A DNA stretch of 64,000 nucleotides from Paenibacillus lupini (GCF_011761355.1 NZ_JAASRW010000001.1:372001-436000), one strand, 5' to 3'; numbered from the stretch's first letter, positions 46,696 through 56,998 are shown. Program-made: numbers and translations. Notes: generated from the sequence alone by a model not told the origin.

Positions 46696-47895
46696 ATGGC
46701 TGGAAACCGGCTGAACCGGCTTGATGCAGCAGTCATGACTGACCAAGAGATGCTCCGCAGGTGGCACCGCGCCGGCCTTTCCCGTGAGCAGCAGGAAGAC
46801 GAGAGGTTATTTCGTGTTGGTATTGCTAATTTGGCTCTCCTTGAGCTGAGAAGGATTAACAGGTTAGGAAAGCCGATAGGAAGTGAAGAGGCGATTGTGC
46901 AGGCTCTAGACCGTCCTGCTGAGTGGCCGGAAGATGGGATGCTTCGTCGTGTCATCCGAACAGCTATTGCCGGTTTATACGCCGTAGGCATTGATATTGG
47001 AGAGGCTGATGTTGCACTTGGTACGGACGGACGCGCATCGATGAGAGCAGCACGAAAGATGCGGAAGACTCCTCCAGCAATATGGGAAAAGGATAGCTTA
47101 CCGCAGCATGCTAAGCTTCTTATCGGGGCTGATCCGGAATTTGTACTGATTCGGCCAGATGGCAAAATCGCACCTGCCTCACGGTATTTGGGTGAAGGCG
47201 TTGGCGGTGCTGCGGGCAGCGACGCGATGCTGGTTGGGCGGCGGCTTGTTTATCCCGTCGCCGAGCTTCGGCCTGAGCCAGCCGCCGATGTGGCGGGGCT
47301 CGCCGCTAATGTGCGGCGGCTCTTGTTTCGCGCCGCCGAGCTTGTCCGCGACCCGAGCCTCCGCTGGGCCGCGGGTGCCATGCCCGTGCCGGGGCTTGCG
47401 CTCGGCGGGCATATCCATCTGAGCGGCGTGCGGCTGACGCCGCGCCTGCTCAGGCTGCTCGACAGCTACGCGGCGATGCCGCTGGCGCTTGTCGAGGATC
47501 CTGCCGGACGCGGGCGTCGCCCCCGCTACGGCATCTTGGGCGATTACCGCCTGCAGCCGCATGGCGGTTTCGAGTACCGCACGCTGCCGAGCTGGCTCGT
47601 GTCGCCGGCAGCGGCAAAAGCCGCCTTCGCGCTTGCGCTTCTTTGCGCGCGCGAGGCGGATGCCCTGCATGACATACCCGCTCTTGATGAGCGGTATGTC
47701 GAAGCTTACTACGCCGGCGACCGCACAGAGCTCGCCGGCTGCCTGGACCGTGTCGCCGCAGCAATGTCGGCGACAGACAGCTACGCCGCGCTGGCGCCGT
47801 ACATCGAGCCTGTGCTCGATGCGGCGAAGCGCGGCGTTACTTGGGATGAGCGGGCTGACATCCGCGTCAAATGGCGCATCCCGCGCCCTGAATAA
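46696..47895 (+). CDS. Amidoligase-like protein (phiEco32 COOH-NH2 ligase type 2)
   Basis: A 399-residue protein. Residues about 1-135 are a helical region of unknown role. From about residue 138, LLIGADPEFVLIRPDGKIAP, YPVAELRPEP and GGHIHLSG are the ATP-grasp/glutamine synthetase-fold motifs of the phage phiEco32-like COOH-NH2 ligases, which join carboxyl to amine groups on peptides or cell-surface polymers. The 3' part (about 47,180-47,890) is strongly GC-rich (near 70% by eye), unlike the first third and all neighbours. AAGGTGG precedes the ATG. Location after cotE hints at coat or wall modification. Confidence 0.82.
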   Translation: MAGNRLNRLDAAVMTDQEMLRRWHRAGLSREQQEDERLFRVGIANLALLELRRINRLGKPIGSEEAIVQALDRPAEWPEDGMLRRVIRTAIAGLYAVGIDIGEADVALGTDGRASMRAARKMRKTPPAIWEKDSLPQHAKLLIGADPEFVLIRPDGKIAPASRYLGEGVGGAAGSDAMLVGRRLVYPVAELRPEPAADVAGLAANVRRLLFRAAELVRDPSLRWAAGAMPVPGLALGGHIHLSGVRLTPRLLRLLDSYAAMPLALVEDPAGRGRRPRYGILGDYRLQPHGGFEYRTLPSWLVSPAAAKAAFALALLCAREADALHDIPALDERYVEAYYAGDRTELAGCLDRVAAAMSATDSYAALAPYIEPVLDAAKRGVTWDERADIRVKWRIPRPE

Positions 47896-47912
47896 GCTTC
47901 ATTTTTTCAATA

Positions 47913-48893
47913 TTACTTAATAATGCCATGCTTCTTAAGGGCATCAAGCATTTTGCTCGCGCGCTGGGTATACGTATGCGAAGCGATGGCCTGGCGTCCG
48001 TTTAATCTTACCCGTTCACGTTCTTTTGGATTGGCCAAATAATGCCGGACTAGTCGAAGGGTTTCTTGAGGAGAAGAAGAAAGCGCCGCATCCCGCCCCG
48101 ATTGTAGAAGCTTTCTCACTCCACTGGTATTACTGGTGAGCAGGAAACCACCCGAGCCTACGATTTCATAGGTTCGCTGAGTGGCCATATCCGTATAATT
48201 TTGCAGTCCAAGCATAATCTTCGCAGAGCTGTATACTTGATTGGCATTTTTGTAGGGAATAGGCTTCTTAATCCAGGACTTCGGTAATGATCGTCCCAGG
48301 AAAGGCTTCATCAGATGCCAATTACGTCCGTAGAAATCGATCCGGTATCCCGCCTTGATGAGCGGCCGGATCAGGATATCGATCGTTTTGCGCCTGTATA
48401 ACTTAGGGTAACGCTTTAGAACATCGGGATAGGCATTGGCTACAACAGCAATGTCTGCTTTATATTTGGCTATTGGACGAACCCGCCTGTGAATATTGGA
48501 GTGGAAGCCAAAATCCATATAATCACACGGATAGCCTAATTTACGGAAGGTTACAGCGGTCTTGGCGGAAATGGTGAACACATACTCAGGCTTCATTCGT
48601 TTCAATAAAGGCAGTGTAAATTCTTCAGTGAAATTAGGGTCTTCCACCGACCAATAGATAATCGGAATTTTGTGTGTATCAGCTAGCTTTCGTATGAGTG
48701 TTTGCTTGGCAGGCGTATGATCATAACCCCACCCCACATAAAAAAACAGATCAGGTTTAAACTCATTTATTTGGGTGGTAATGGAGCGTAAGGTAACAGG
48801 TCCTGACATGCGAACCTCATGCCCCAAATCCCTCAGGCCATCGGGGAGTCCGTACCGCCATATCCCGCCGCGTTCCAGGAACAGAATTTTCAT
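47913..48893 (-). CDS. CgeB-like glycosyltransferase, second copy
   Basis: A 326-residue protein of the CgeB/GT4-like family: MKILFLERGGIWRYGLPDGL start, IPIIYWSVEDPNF and the C-terminal sugar-nucleotide region TQRTYEIVGSGGFLLTSNT. Bacillus CgeB acts in spore maturation, decorating the outermost spore layer. It is a tandem paralogue of the next gene upstream, separated by four bases, and both are convergent with the amidoligase gene. Confidence 0.88.
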   Translation of the reverse strand: MKILFLERGGIWRYGLPDGLRDLGHEVRMSGPVTLRSITTQINEFKPDLFFYVGWGYDHTPAKQTLIRKLADTHKIPIIYWSVEDPNFTEEFTLPLLKRMKPEYVFTISAKTAVTFRKLGYPCDYMDFGFHSNIHRRVRPIAKYKADIAVVANAYPDVLKRYPKLYRRKTIDILIRPLIKAGYRIDFYGRNWHLMKPFLGRSLPKSWIKKPIPYKNANQVYSSAKIMLGLQNYTDMATQRTYEIVGSGGFLLTSNTSGVRKLLQSGRDAALSSSPQETLRLVRHYLANPKERERVRLNGRQAIASHTYTQRASKMLDALKKHGIIK

Positions 48894-48897
48894 ACTC

Positions 48898-49923
48898 TCA
48901 CCGTCCCTTTGCAGATAATCCGATCTCCTTCTTGCCTAAAATACCTTCCTCATAAAGCTTTTGAAGGATAAAGCCAGCCCGAACCGTGTAGGAGTAGGCT
49001 GCCGCGGCTTTAACTGCGTTTGCCCGTATACGCTCCCTCAGTTTGGGCTTTGTTTTGTAATACGCAATTAATCTGGCGGTTTCTTGTTCAGAAGAAGTGA
49101 CAAGTAAATCCTGCCCCGGCTTGAACCATTTGCGAACTTCTGGTGTGTCATCGGTGATCAACAACCCGCCCGAAGCCAGAATTTCATAGGTACGCTGAGT
49201 AAGGCGGTCTCTCGCATTCTGCGGTCCAAGCACGTAGTCGACAGAGCTGTATACTTTACTCGCCTCTTTATAGGGCAAATAGCCATGAATACGGTTCGCG
49301 GCAATGGGGCTCTTGAAGATCGATTTCATTTCATTCCAGTACCTGCCATACAGATCGGTCTTATAGGCAGAAGAGAGGAAGGGATTAACCAGCCTTCGCA
49401 AAGATTGAAACCGATAATTATGCGGGCGTGTCTTAAATAAATTCGGATACCCGTTTGCAACTAGAGCTGCGGTCCCTTTGTACTTCTGCAGCGGCTTCAT
49501 ACGCCGGTGTACGCTTGAATCACTTCCGAAATCCAAATGGGCGGCTCTTATGCCTAATTGCTTAAACTTAGCGACAGTCGGCCGGTGTATTGAAAATACA
49601 AAGTCCGGCTTTGTCCGTTTAATTAATGGAAGGGATACACGTTTCGTAAAACCTGGATCCTCGGTGGACCAGTAAATATAGGGTGCTTTTGCATGCTGAA
49701 CAAGAGACGCAATTCGCTCTTGTTTTTTTGGCTTGTCATTTGAAGGTGTCCAGCTGATCGCTATGATCAGATCCGGTTTAAATTTATCCAATGCTGCATA
49801 TGTCATCGTTTGAGGCAAACTGGTCATAACCTCATGTCCCAATTTGCGAAACCCGTTAGGCAGACCATGAATCCACATGGGGTGGTTTTCCAGAAACAAG
49901 ATGTTAAGCCGATGTTTGCTCAT
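48898..49923 (-). CDS. CgeB-like glycosyltransferase, first copy
   Basis: A 341-residue paralogue of its downstream neighbour, sharing the layout LNILFLENHPMWIHGLPNGF, PYIYWSTEDPGFT and LTQRTYEILASGGLLITDDT. The family includes spore-associated glycosyltransferases. ATG at 49923 follows GAGGGAG. The two copies probably arose by tandem duplication and may add different sugars to a coat or surface polymer (inference). Confidence 0.88.
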   Translation of the reverse strand: MSKHRLNILFLENHPMWIHGLPNGFRKLGHEVMTSLPQTMTYAALDKFKPDLIIAISWTPSNDKPKKQERIASLVQHAKAPYIYWSTEDPGFTKRVSLPLIKRTKPDFVFSIHRPTVAKFKQLGIRAAHLDFGSDSSVHRRMKPLQKYKGTAALVANGYPNLFKTRPHNYRFQSLRRLVNPFLSSAYKTDLYGRYWNEMKSIFKSPIAANRIHGYLPYKEASKVYSSVDYVLGPQNARDRLTQRTYEILASGGLLITDDTPEVRKWFKPGQDLLVTSSEQETARLIAYYKTKPKLRERIRANAVKAAAAYSYTVRAGFILQKLYEEGILGKKEIGLSAKGR

Positions 49924-50051
49924 TTCTTCTCCCTCGATTTCGGACCTAGTTACTGGACATTGTATTCATTGACAAAGTTGAGGTATAGGCAGCTTCCCAG
50001 CCTGGGAGCGCTTTTTCTGACAATCACCTGTATGGCTCGGACCATCGCAGG

Positions 50052-50080
50052 TTGGCGCGCCGCAATCCGCTTGGTATAAT
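50052..50080 (+). promoter_or_regulatory. Promoter of the mutSL operon
   Basis: TTGGCG (50052-50057), 17-bp spacer, TGG-TATAAT (50072-50080) with an extended -10. The start codon of mutS lies 57 bases later. Confidence 0.75.
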
Positions 50081-50136
50081 AGCATGATGATGTTTATATA
50101 GGATCAAATAATGCTATTAACCTGGGAGGGGCAACA

Positions 50137-52839
50137 GTGGCTGGCTATACCCCGATGATTCAACAATATCTTGCGATTAAGGAACAAGCGAAAGATGCGT
50201 TCCTCTTTTTCCGTCTCGGCGATTTTTACGAGATGTTTTTCGATGATGCCATTCATGCATCACGTGAACTTGAAATTACATTAACGGGCAGAGAGGGAGG
50301 CGGCACGGAGAAAATTCCGATGTGCGGCGTCCCTTATCATTCTGCAGAGAACTATATTGCAAGGCTTGTGGAAAAAGGCTATAAAGTCGCGGTCTGTGAG
50401 CAAGTAGAGGACCCGTCCGCAGCCAAAGGCGTTGTACGCCGTGAAATTGTACGAGTAATTACGCCAGGCACGGTGATGGAGACCAAATCACTATCCGACA
50501 AATCTAATAACTTTATCGTCTCCGTTGGATCGGTCTCTGCTTCCGCGATGGGGCTGGCTGCTTGTGATTTATCGACTGGCGAGCTGTATGTAACCTCACT
50601 TGTGTACAACCTTGATACGCTCATTGATGAGATTAACGTTTACCAGCCGGCAGAAATTGTTGGTGATGAGGCATTACTTACGCAGCTGCGGGAGAATGCG
50701 GTCTGGAATCGTCCTGTTCTGCTAACCGCGCGGGAGCCTATGGCAGAGGACAAGCTCATTGAACAATTTGATCGCTCACAGCTCGAAGGTTTGAATGATG
50801 CCCGATATCGTGCAGTCAGCCTTTTGACGGGATATCTTGAGGAGACGCAGAAGCGTTCACTTGGCCATGTTCGTACCATACGTACTTATGAACCCAATCA
50901 ATATATGATTCTCGATCACTATACGCGCCGTAACCTGGAGCTTACTGAGACGGTGCGCGACCGGAGCAAAAAAGGCTCTCTTTTGTGGCTGCTGGACCGG
51001 ACGCAAACCTCGATGGGGGCAAGGCTTCTCCGCCGCTGGATCGATAAGCCGCTTCTTAACCGTTCCAAGATTGAAGAGCGTTACGAAGCGGTTGATGCTT
51101 TATATCGGAATTTAATTGCAAGGGACGATATTCGTTCTGAGATGAATCATATTTATGATCTTGAGCGTCTAGTTGGACGGGTTGCCTTCGGCAGTGCGAA
51201 CGGCAGAGATATGAATGCACTTAGGAGCTCCATTCGCCGCACGCCTCAACTGGTGGAGCTAGCAAGGAATGCGGGTTCCGAACGGCTTCGCCTGCTTGTG
51301 GATGGACTTGATGATTGCACGGATCTCGCGGAAATGATCGAGACGGTCATTGTGGACGAGCCGCCTGTATCGATTCGGGAGGGCGGATTAATTCGTGCCG
51401 GTTACGATGATTACCTGGACCAGCTTCGTGAAGCAAGCACCAACGGCAAGAAATGGCTGGCTGAGCTTGAGCGTCAGGAGCGGGAAGCAACAGGCATCAA
51501 GACGATCAAAATCGGCTTCAATAAGGTATTTGGTTATTTTCTAGAAGTATCTAAGGGTAGTCTGGCGCTGCTGCCAGAAGGCCGTTACGAGCGCAAGCAG
51601 ACACTCGCGAATGCGGAACGGTTTGTCACACCGGAGCTGAAAGAGAAGGAACGGCTGATCCTTGAAGCAGAAGACAAAATGGTCGATCTGGAGTATGCAC
51701 GCTTCATTGAGCTTCGCGATCATCTGGCTTTGCAGCTGCACCGACTGCAGCGTCTTGCAGAAGTAGTTGCTGAGCTTGATGTTTATCAGTCGCTTGCAAC
51801 AGTTAGTGCAGAGAGAAGATTCACTCGTCCAACCATTACTGATCAGTTTAATTTGGTTATTGAAGAAGGAAGACATCCCGTTGTTGAAGCGATGATGGAA
51901 GGTATTCCATTCATCTCTAACTCTACTGCACTTCGTCACGATGAGCAGTCGATGCTGCTGATTACTGGTCCAAATATGGCAGGTAAAAGCACCTACATGC
52001 GCCAAGTAGCACTGATTTGTATCATGGCGCAGATTGGCTGCTTTGTACCAGCGAAAGCGGCAGAGATTCCGCTCATTGACCGTATCTTCACACGGATTGG
52101 CGCAGCGGATGATCTCATTGGCGGTCAAAGTACGTTTATGGTCGAGATGAAGGATATCCAGCTGATGACGGAAAAAGCGACCGAGAACAGTCTCGTTATC
52201 ATTGATGAACTTGGCCGAGGGACTTCAACAAGTGAAGGCATGTCGATCGCTCAGGCTGTTATTGAATTCGTCCACCATCATATTGGCTGTAAAGCACTTG
52301 TCTCGACGCATTTCCATGAGCTGTCGCATCTGGAAGCCACATTACCGAAGCTTGCGAACGCCTGTATGGCCGTTCAGGAAAGCGGCGATCATGTGACGTT
52401 CCTGCGTAAGCTGATTCCTGGTGCTGCAAGCACGAGCTACGGGATTTATTGTGCAAGACTGGCGGGTTTGCCGGATTCAATTATCGACCGTGCTTACGTC
52501 TTACTGGAGCACTTGGAAGCCGATGCTGAGAACTTGCTGCAAGTTTCAAGTGACAAGAAGCAGCCCGTGTACAAAGTGGCCGAAGCTCAGACCGTTCCAT
52601 CTTATATCACCGCGCCTGAACCTGAACTAGCAATCAAAGAGACGGCAGCTGCTGTTCAGCTCTCTATCTTTGATGAGCCTGGTGTGCCTGCGGTGCATCA
52701 GCAGGAGCAAGGACGCCGCAAAGCGTCGCCTAAGGCCGAGCAGCTTGCAGATCAGCTTCGGAAGCTGGATCTGTTTAATATGACGCCGATGCAGGCGATG
52801 CAATGGTTGAATGAAATGAAACAAAAGATAAATGATTAA
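50137..52839 (+). CDS. mutS: DNA mismatch repair protein MutS
   Basis: A 900-residue mismatch sensor. The mismatch-reading motif FFRLGDFYEMF (Phe-x-Glu) is near residue 27-37; connector, lever and clamp domains follow, and the ATPase C-terminal third has Walker A GPNMAGKST, DDLIGGQSTFMVEM and IIDELGRGTSTSEG, with a helix-turn-helix dimerisation end. GTG start after GGGAGGGG. Directly followed by mutL. Confidence 0.97.
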   Translation: MAGYTPMIQQYLAIKEQAKDAFLFFRLGDFYEMFFDDAIHASRELEITLTGREGGGTEKIPMCGVPYHSAENYIARLVEKGYKVAVCEQVEDPSAAKGVVRREIVRVITPGTVMETKSLSDKSNNFIVSVGSVSASAMGLAACDLSTGELYVTSLVYNLDTLIDEINVYQPAEIVGDEALLTQLRENAVWNRPVLLTAREPMAEDKLIEQFDRSQLEGLNDARYRAVSLLTGYLEETQKRSLGHVRTIRTYEPNQYMILDHYTRRNLELTETVRDRSKKGSLLWLLDRTQTSMGARLLRRWIDKPLLNRSKIEERYEAVDALYRNLIARDDIRSEMNHIYDLERLVGRVAFGSANGRDMNALRSSIRRTPQLVELARNAGSERLRLLVDGLDDCTDLAEMIETVIVDEPPVSIREGGLIRAGYDDYLDQLREASTNGKKWLAELERQEREATGIKTIKIGFNKVFGYFLEVSKGSLALLPEGRYERKQTLANAERFVTPELKEKERLILEAEDKMVDLEYARFIELRDHLALQLHRLQRLAEVVAELDVYQSLATVSAERRFTRPTITDQFNLVIEEGRHPVVEAMMEGIPFISNSTALRHDEQSMLLITGPNMAGKSTYMRQVALICIMAQIGCFVPAKAAEIPLIDRIFTRIGAADDLIGGQSTFMVEMKDIQLMTEKATENSLVIIDELGRGTSTSEGMSIAQAVIEFVHHHIGCKALVSTHFHELSHLEATLPKLANACMAVQESGDHVTFLRKLIPGAASTSYGIYCARLAGLPDSIIDRAYVLLEHLEADAENLLQVSSDKKQPVYKVAEAQTVPSYITAPEPELAIKETAAAVQLSIFDEPGVPAVHQQEQGRRKASPKAEQLADQLRKLDLFNMTPMQAMQWLNEMKQKIND

Positions 52840-52871
52840 TTGTAAGTGATTGAGGAAGGAGGGATTTAAAG

Positions 52872-54887
52872 ATGGGGAAAATCCAGGTGCTTGATGAACA
52901 GCTTGCGAACCAGATCGCGGCGGGTGAAGTCGTGGAGCGTCCGGCATCGGTTATTAAGGAATTAGTGGAAAATGCAATTGATGCGGGGAGCTCCGTCATT
53001 GATATTACGATCGAAGAAGGCGGATTATCGTACATTCGGGTAACGGATAATGGCTCGGGGATCGAGCCAGCCGATATGGAAACGGCGTTCCAACGCCATG
53101 CGACCAGCAAAATCTCTTCCAGCAGTGATCTGTTCAGAATTGCAAGCCTAGGTTTTCGCGGCGAAGCGCTGCCAAGTATCGCGGCTGTGTCGCGGCTCGA
53201 GTGCGTCTCATCAATTGATTCGAGCGGCCTTGCACAGCGCCTTTATATTGAAGGCGGTACGGTAACGGCTAACGAACCAGCCAATGCTCCTCAAGGCACC
53301 GATATGTCGGTGCGGGATTTATTTTATAACACGCCGGCAAGGCTGAAATATATGAAAGCTATCCAAACGGAGCTTGGTCATATTACCGACTATGTCTACC
53401 GAATAGCGCTGGCTCATCCGGGTATTGCCGTGACCTTGAAACATAACGGTTCCGTTCTGCTTCGTACGCTTGGTACCGGAGATCGGCAGCAAGTTATTGC
53501 AGCTGTGTATGGAACGAATACGGCGAAGGCGATGCTGAAGGTGGAAGGCGAGACATCCGATTATGATCTGCGCGGCTATATTTCGAAGCCGGAGCTGACT
53601 CGGGCGAATCGCAACGGGATGACTGTTATCGTGAACGGACGGTATATCCGCAGTCATACGGTGAACCAGGCGATCCTGCAGGCTTACCATACGCTTTTGC
53701 CGATTAACCGATTCCCAATTGTTGTACTGGAGATCGGAATGCATCCAAGTCTGCTTGATGTTAACGTGCATCCGTCCAAGATGGAGGTTCGATTCAGTAA
53801 AGAAACCGAGCTTCGTACGTTAGTAGAGCAGGCGGTGAAGGAGGCCCTTGGGCAAGTTCGTCATATCCCAGGACCTGCAGAGAAGCAGGAACGCGAGAAG
53901 CCGTTATTCGTGCAGGATGCGATCTCTTTCCATCGGCCAGACCCAATGAATCAGACTCAACCGTCCGGTCAGGAGCGGTCACCGTTTGCAAGCCCAGCCC
54001 CTTCATCCGGAGGCGGGTTTAGTCCAAATCGTCAGGCATCTTCTTCCTATTCAAGCGGCAGCAGCTCCTCTTACAGCTCAGCTTTCCCGCAGCCTCCAAA
54101 GCGTGATTATGTGCCAAAGGATGCAACGGAAAGGCTCTATAAGCCTGCTGAGCAGCGTGAAGTATCGGTGCATGAGGCTGCAGCTCCGTGGGAGCAGGCT
54201 GCTCCGGCACTCCAGCAGACGGAAGAGGCATCACAATTACCAAGTAATAATGGAGAGCATCCTTCTGCTAGCGATTCAGAATCAGGGCAGCAAGGCTCTA
54301 CATTCCCAGAGCTGTACTGGATTGGGCAGCTGCACGGCACGTACATTGTGGCGCAAGCAGAAGAGGGATTGTACCTCATCGATCAGCATGCCGCCCATGA
54401 ACGGATCAATTATGAATATTACTATCAGAAGTTTGGCAATCCTGAAGCGGCCAGCCAACAGCTGCTTGTTCCATTAACTCTTGAGTTTACTTCAGGAGAA
54501 TCGGAGCAGCTGCGCGGTATGATTGGATTATTTCAGGAGGCAGGAGTGGAGCTTGAGCCGTTCGGACAGCAGACCTTCCTGGTACGTGCTTATCCGGAAT
54601 GGTTCCCGCAAGGTGAGGAACAGGCCATTATTGAGGAAATGGCAGAGCTGCTGCTAAGCGAGCGTAAGTCGATTAATATCGCAAAGCTCAGAGAAAAAGC
54701 GGCTATTATGTGCTCTTGTAAGGCTTCGATTAAAGCCAATGACCGGAAGACGCGTGAGGAAGGCGAGGTATTGCTTGCTCGTCTTGCCGCGTGTATTCAG
54801 CCTTATACCTGTCCTCATGGACGCCCGATAGTAGTCCACATCTCTACTTATCAATTGGAAAAAATGTTTAAACGGGTGATGTCATGA
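52872..54887 (+). CDS. mutL: DNA mismatch repair protein MutL (endonuclease type)
   Basis: A 671-residue protein. GHKL ATPase N terminus (ENAIDAGSSVIDI, DNGSGIEPADM, GFRGEALPSIAAVS); a proline/serine/glutamine-rich linker about 340-475; and a C-terminal dimerisation domain with the metal-binding endonuclease motif DQHAAHERINYEYY and CPHGRP. This nicking activity is normal in bacteria lacking MutH. GGAGGGATTTAAAG precedes ATG; the stop overlaps the next ATG by four bases. Confidence 0.97.
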   Translation: MGKIQVLDEQLANQIAAGEVVERPASVIKELVENAIDAGSSVIDITIEEGGLSYIRVTDNGSGIEPADMETAFQRHATSKISSSSDLFRIASLGFRGEALPSIAAVSRLECVSSIDSSGLAQRLYIEGGTVTANEPANAPQGTDMSVRDLFYNTPARLKYMKAIQTELGHITDYVYRIALAHPGIAVTLKHNGSVLLRTLGTGDRQQVIAAVYGTNTAKAMLKVEGETSDYDLRGYISKPELTRANRNGMTVIVNGRYIRSHTVNQAILQAYHTLLPINRFPIVVLEIGMHPSLLDVNVHPSKMEVRFSKETELRTLVEQAVKEALGQVRHIPGPAEKQEREKPLFVQDAISFHRPDPMNQTQPSGQERSPFASPAPSSGGGFSPNRQASSSYSSGSSSSYSSAFPQPPKRDYVPKDATERLYKPAEQREVSVHEAAAPWEQAAPALQQTEEASQLPSNNGEHPSASDSESGQQGSTFPELYWIGQLHGTYIVAQAEEGLYLIDQHAAHERINYEYYYQKFGNPEAASQQLLVPLTLEFTSGESEQLRGMIGLFQEAGVELEPFGQQTFLVRAYPEWFPQGEEQAIIEEMAELLLSERKSINIAKLREKAAIMCSCKASIKANDRKTREEGEVLLARLAACIQPYTCPHGRPIVVHISTYQLEKMFKRVMS

Positions 54888-55678
54888 TTGTAACAACTTC
54901 CGACAAGCCGTCTCAGAAGGCGCTAGCTACCGCCAAGCGGCTTGCGGATGAACTATCAGCTCCCTATGTTGTACGAGGCAGACAGACGCTTCGGCAATTA
55001 GCGGAGAAGATGGAGAAAATTGAGCTGATTGTGGTAACGGAGAAGGAAGTCCGATTTTACGACGGTCAGACGGAAACGCCGTTATATTTTCATCCAAGCA
55101 TGGCTTTTGTTCGCGTGAAGAGGCTTCGCAAGGGTGAGAGCGATCCTCTTATCGATTTGACCGACTGCAAGCCCGGAGATCGTGTTATTGACTGTACAGC
55201 AGGACTTGCGTCAGATTCACTGGTATTTTCTTATGCAGTAGGAGAAACGGGAGCCGTAACCGCTATCGAGAGCCAGGCAATCCTCTGTGCAGTTGTACGT
55301 GAAGGTTTAGCGGTCTACCAATCCGGCTTGCCGGATGTGGATGTCGCGATGCGGCGTATTCAAATGATAAATGTGAATCATGCGCAATATTTGACCGGAC
55401 TGCCGGACAAGAGTGTAGATATCGTCTATTTCGATCCGATGTTTCGCCAGCCTATTCATGAATCGAGCGCACTTGAGCCTTTGCGGAACCTCGCTAATGA
55501 CAGTGAGTTAACAGCTGATGCCGTTCGAGAAGCGATAAGAGTTGCTCGTAAGTCGGTTGTAATGAAGGAGCATCGTGACAGCGGAGAATTCGCACGGCTT
55601 GGGTTTGAACGGCGGCATGTGAATACGTCGAAAATAGCTTATGGAGTGATAGAGGTTGCAGGAAGCAGGAACGAATGA
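54884..55678 (+). CDS. Class I SAM methyltransferase, RsmJ-like
   Basis: A 264-residue methyltransferase with motif I VIDCTAGLASDSLVFSYAVG and motif IV IVYFDPMFRQPI, the DPxF-type catalytic tetrad of 16S rRNA m2G methyltransferases (RsmJ/YhiQ, YpiP in Bacillus). The start overlaps mutL by four bases; the end overlaps miaA by 23. Target RNA is inferred from family and neighbourhood. Confidence 0.83.
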   Translation: MIVTTSDKPSQKALATAKRLADELSAPYVVRGRQTLRQLAEKMEKIELIVVTEKEVRFYDGQTETPLYFHPSMAFVRVKRLRKGESDPLIDLTDCKPGDRVIDCTAGLASDSLVFSYAVGETGAVTAIESQAILCAVVREGLAVYQSGLPDVDVAMRRIQMINVNHAQYLTGLPDKSVDIVYFDPMFRQPIHESSALEPLRNLANDSELTADAVREAIRVARKSVVMKEHRDSGEFARLGFERRHVNTSKIAYGVIEVAGSRNE

Positions 55679-56663
55679 CCGCAAGCAGCCGCTGCTTGTG
55701 CTGGTTGGACCAACAGCTGTAGGGAAGACACAGCTTAGTCTGGATCTGGCCAAAGCTTGGAATGCCGAGATTATTTCCGGTGATTCTATGCAGGTGTACA
55801 AGACGATGGATATCGGTACGGCAAAGCTGCCGTTTGCCGAGCGGCAAGGGATCATCCATCATTTGATTGATATTAACGAGCCTGAAGAGGCTTATTCCGT
55901 TGCTGACTTCCAAGAGCAATGCCGAGAAGCGATTTCGGATATAGCGGCGAGAGGGAAGCTTCCTTTTATCGTAGGCGGAACGGGCCTTTATATTGAATCG
56001 GTCTGCTATGATTTTGAATTTGACGATAACGGGGCAGATCCAGCATTTCGCGAGGAACAGCAGCTTTACGCAGAAGAAAATGGAGCAGAGGCACTTCATG
56101 CCCGGCTGGCTCTTGTTGACCCCAAATCTGCGGAACGGCTTCACCCGAATGATCAGCGCCGTATTATACGCGCACTCGAGATTTACCACCTCTCAGGTGA
56201 GACAATGACGGCTCAGCTCGAGCGACAGAAAAAAGAATCGCCCTACGAATTATGTATTCTAGGTCTGAATATGGACAGGGAAGTGCTGTATTCACGGATC
56301 GAGCAGCGAATTGATCAAATGCTGGAGGAAGGTTTGGTCGAAGAAGTGAAGGGTCTGCTCGAACGTGGTGTACCTGCGGATGGTGTTGCCATGCAGGGGC
56401 TAGGCTATAAAGAAATCGTCATGTATTTACGTGGGGATTGCACACTTGAAGCGGCCGTAGAGCTGCTTAAAAGAGATACACGGCGCTTTGCTAAGCGCCA
56501 GCTTTCCTGGTTCCGCCGCATGAAGGATATCGAGTGGATTGATATGGGGGAAAATTTTCACAACAATTTACTTCGGATTCATGATATAATAGCAGGAAAG
56601 TTTCAAGTCAATCTTGAATATACTTCTAATCAATCTTTTTTAGACGGGGGTAACGTCCAATGA
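55656..56663 (+). CDS. miaA: tRNA dimethylallyltransferase MiaA
   Basis: A 335-residue enzyme that prenylates A37 of tRNAs reading UNN codons. P-loop [31 protein letters not shown] and [11 protein letters not shown] match the family. The likely start is TTG at 55656 after ATGGAG nine bases upstream; no ATG is in frame near there. The stop overlaps the hfq start by four bases. Confidence 0.96.
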   Translation: MQEAGTNDRKQPLLVLVGPTAVGKTQLSLDLAKAWNAEIISGDSMQVYKTMDIGTAKLPFAERQGIIHHLIDINEPEEAYSVADFQEQCREAISDIAARGKLPFIVGGTGLYIESVCYDFEFDDNGADPAFREEQQLYAEENGAEALHARLALVDPKSAERLHPNDQRRIIRALEIYHLSGETMTAQLERQKKESPYELCILGLNMDREVLYSRIEQRIDQMLEEGLVEEVKGLLERGVPADGVAMQGLGYKEIVMYLRGDCTLEAAVELLKRDTRRFAKRQLSWFRRMKDIEWIDMGENFHNNLLRIHDIIAGKFQVNLEYTSNQSFLDGGNVQ

Positions 56664-56902
56664 ACAAATCGATCAATATTCAAGATACTTTCTTGAACCA
56701 ACTGCGCAAAGACAACATTCCGGTTACGGTTTTCTTAATGAATGGTTTTCAAATCAGGGGCGTTATTAAAGCGTTCGATAACTTCACGATTATCATTGAC
56801 AGTGAAGGTCGTCAGCAAATGGTGTACAAGCACGCGATCTCGACGTTTACTCCACAACGTAATGTTTCATTAATGCAAGACAACAGTGCTTCGGAAGCAT
56901 AG
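56660..56902 (+). CDS. hfq: RNA chaperone Hfq
   Basis: An 80-residue Sm-like protein; Sm1 [17 protein letters not shown] and Sm2 YKHAISTF form the RNA-binding hexamer ring. [26 protein letters not shown] is the conserved N-terminal helix and strand. Translationally coupled to miaA. Confidence 0.97.
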   Translation: MNKSINIQDTFLNQLRKDNIPVTVFLMNGFQIRGVIKAFDNFTIIIDSEGRQQMVYKHAISTFTPQRNVSLMQDNSASEA

Positions 56903-56964
56903 AACGTAATGTTATTTGTGAAACCTTCTATTCACGGATAACGTTTAACTTGATAGCGGAAGGC

Positions 56965-56998
56965 AAGAACAACCCGCTCCAGCAGGGTTGTTCTTTTC
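56965..56998 (+). terminator. Terminator of the mutSL-miaA-hfq run
   Basis: AAGAACAACCC pairs with GGGTTGTTCTT, followed by TTCATT. Confidence 0.8.

Noticed and set aside
49991..50016. Hairpin with TTTTT upstream of mutS as a terminator or leader
   Set aside because: The stem has a very short loop and a G-T pair, and the mutS promoter lies downstream of it, so no transcript that it would end can be named.
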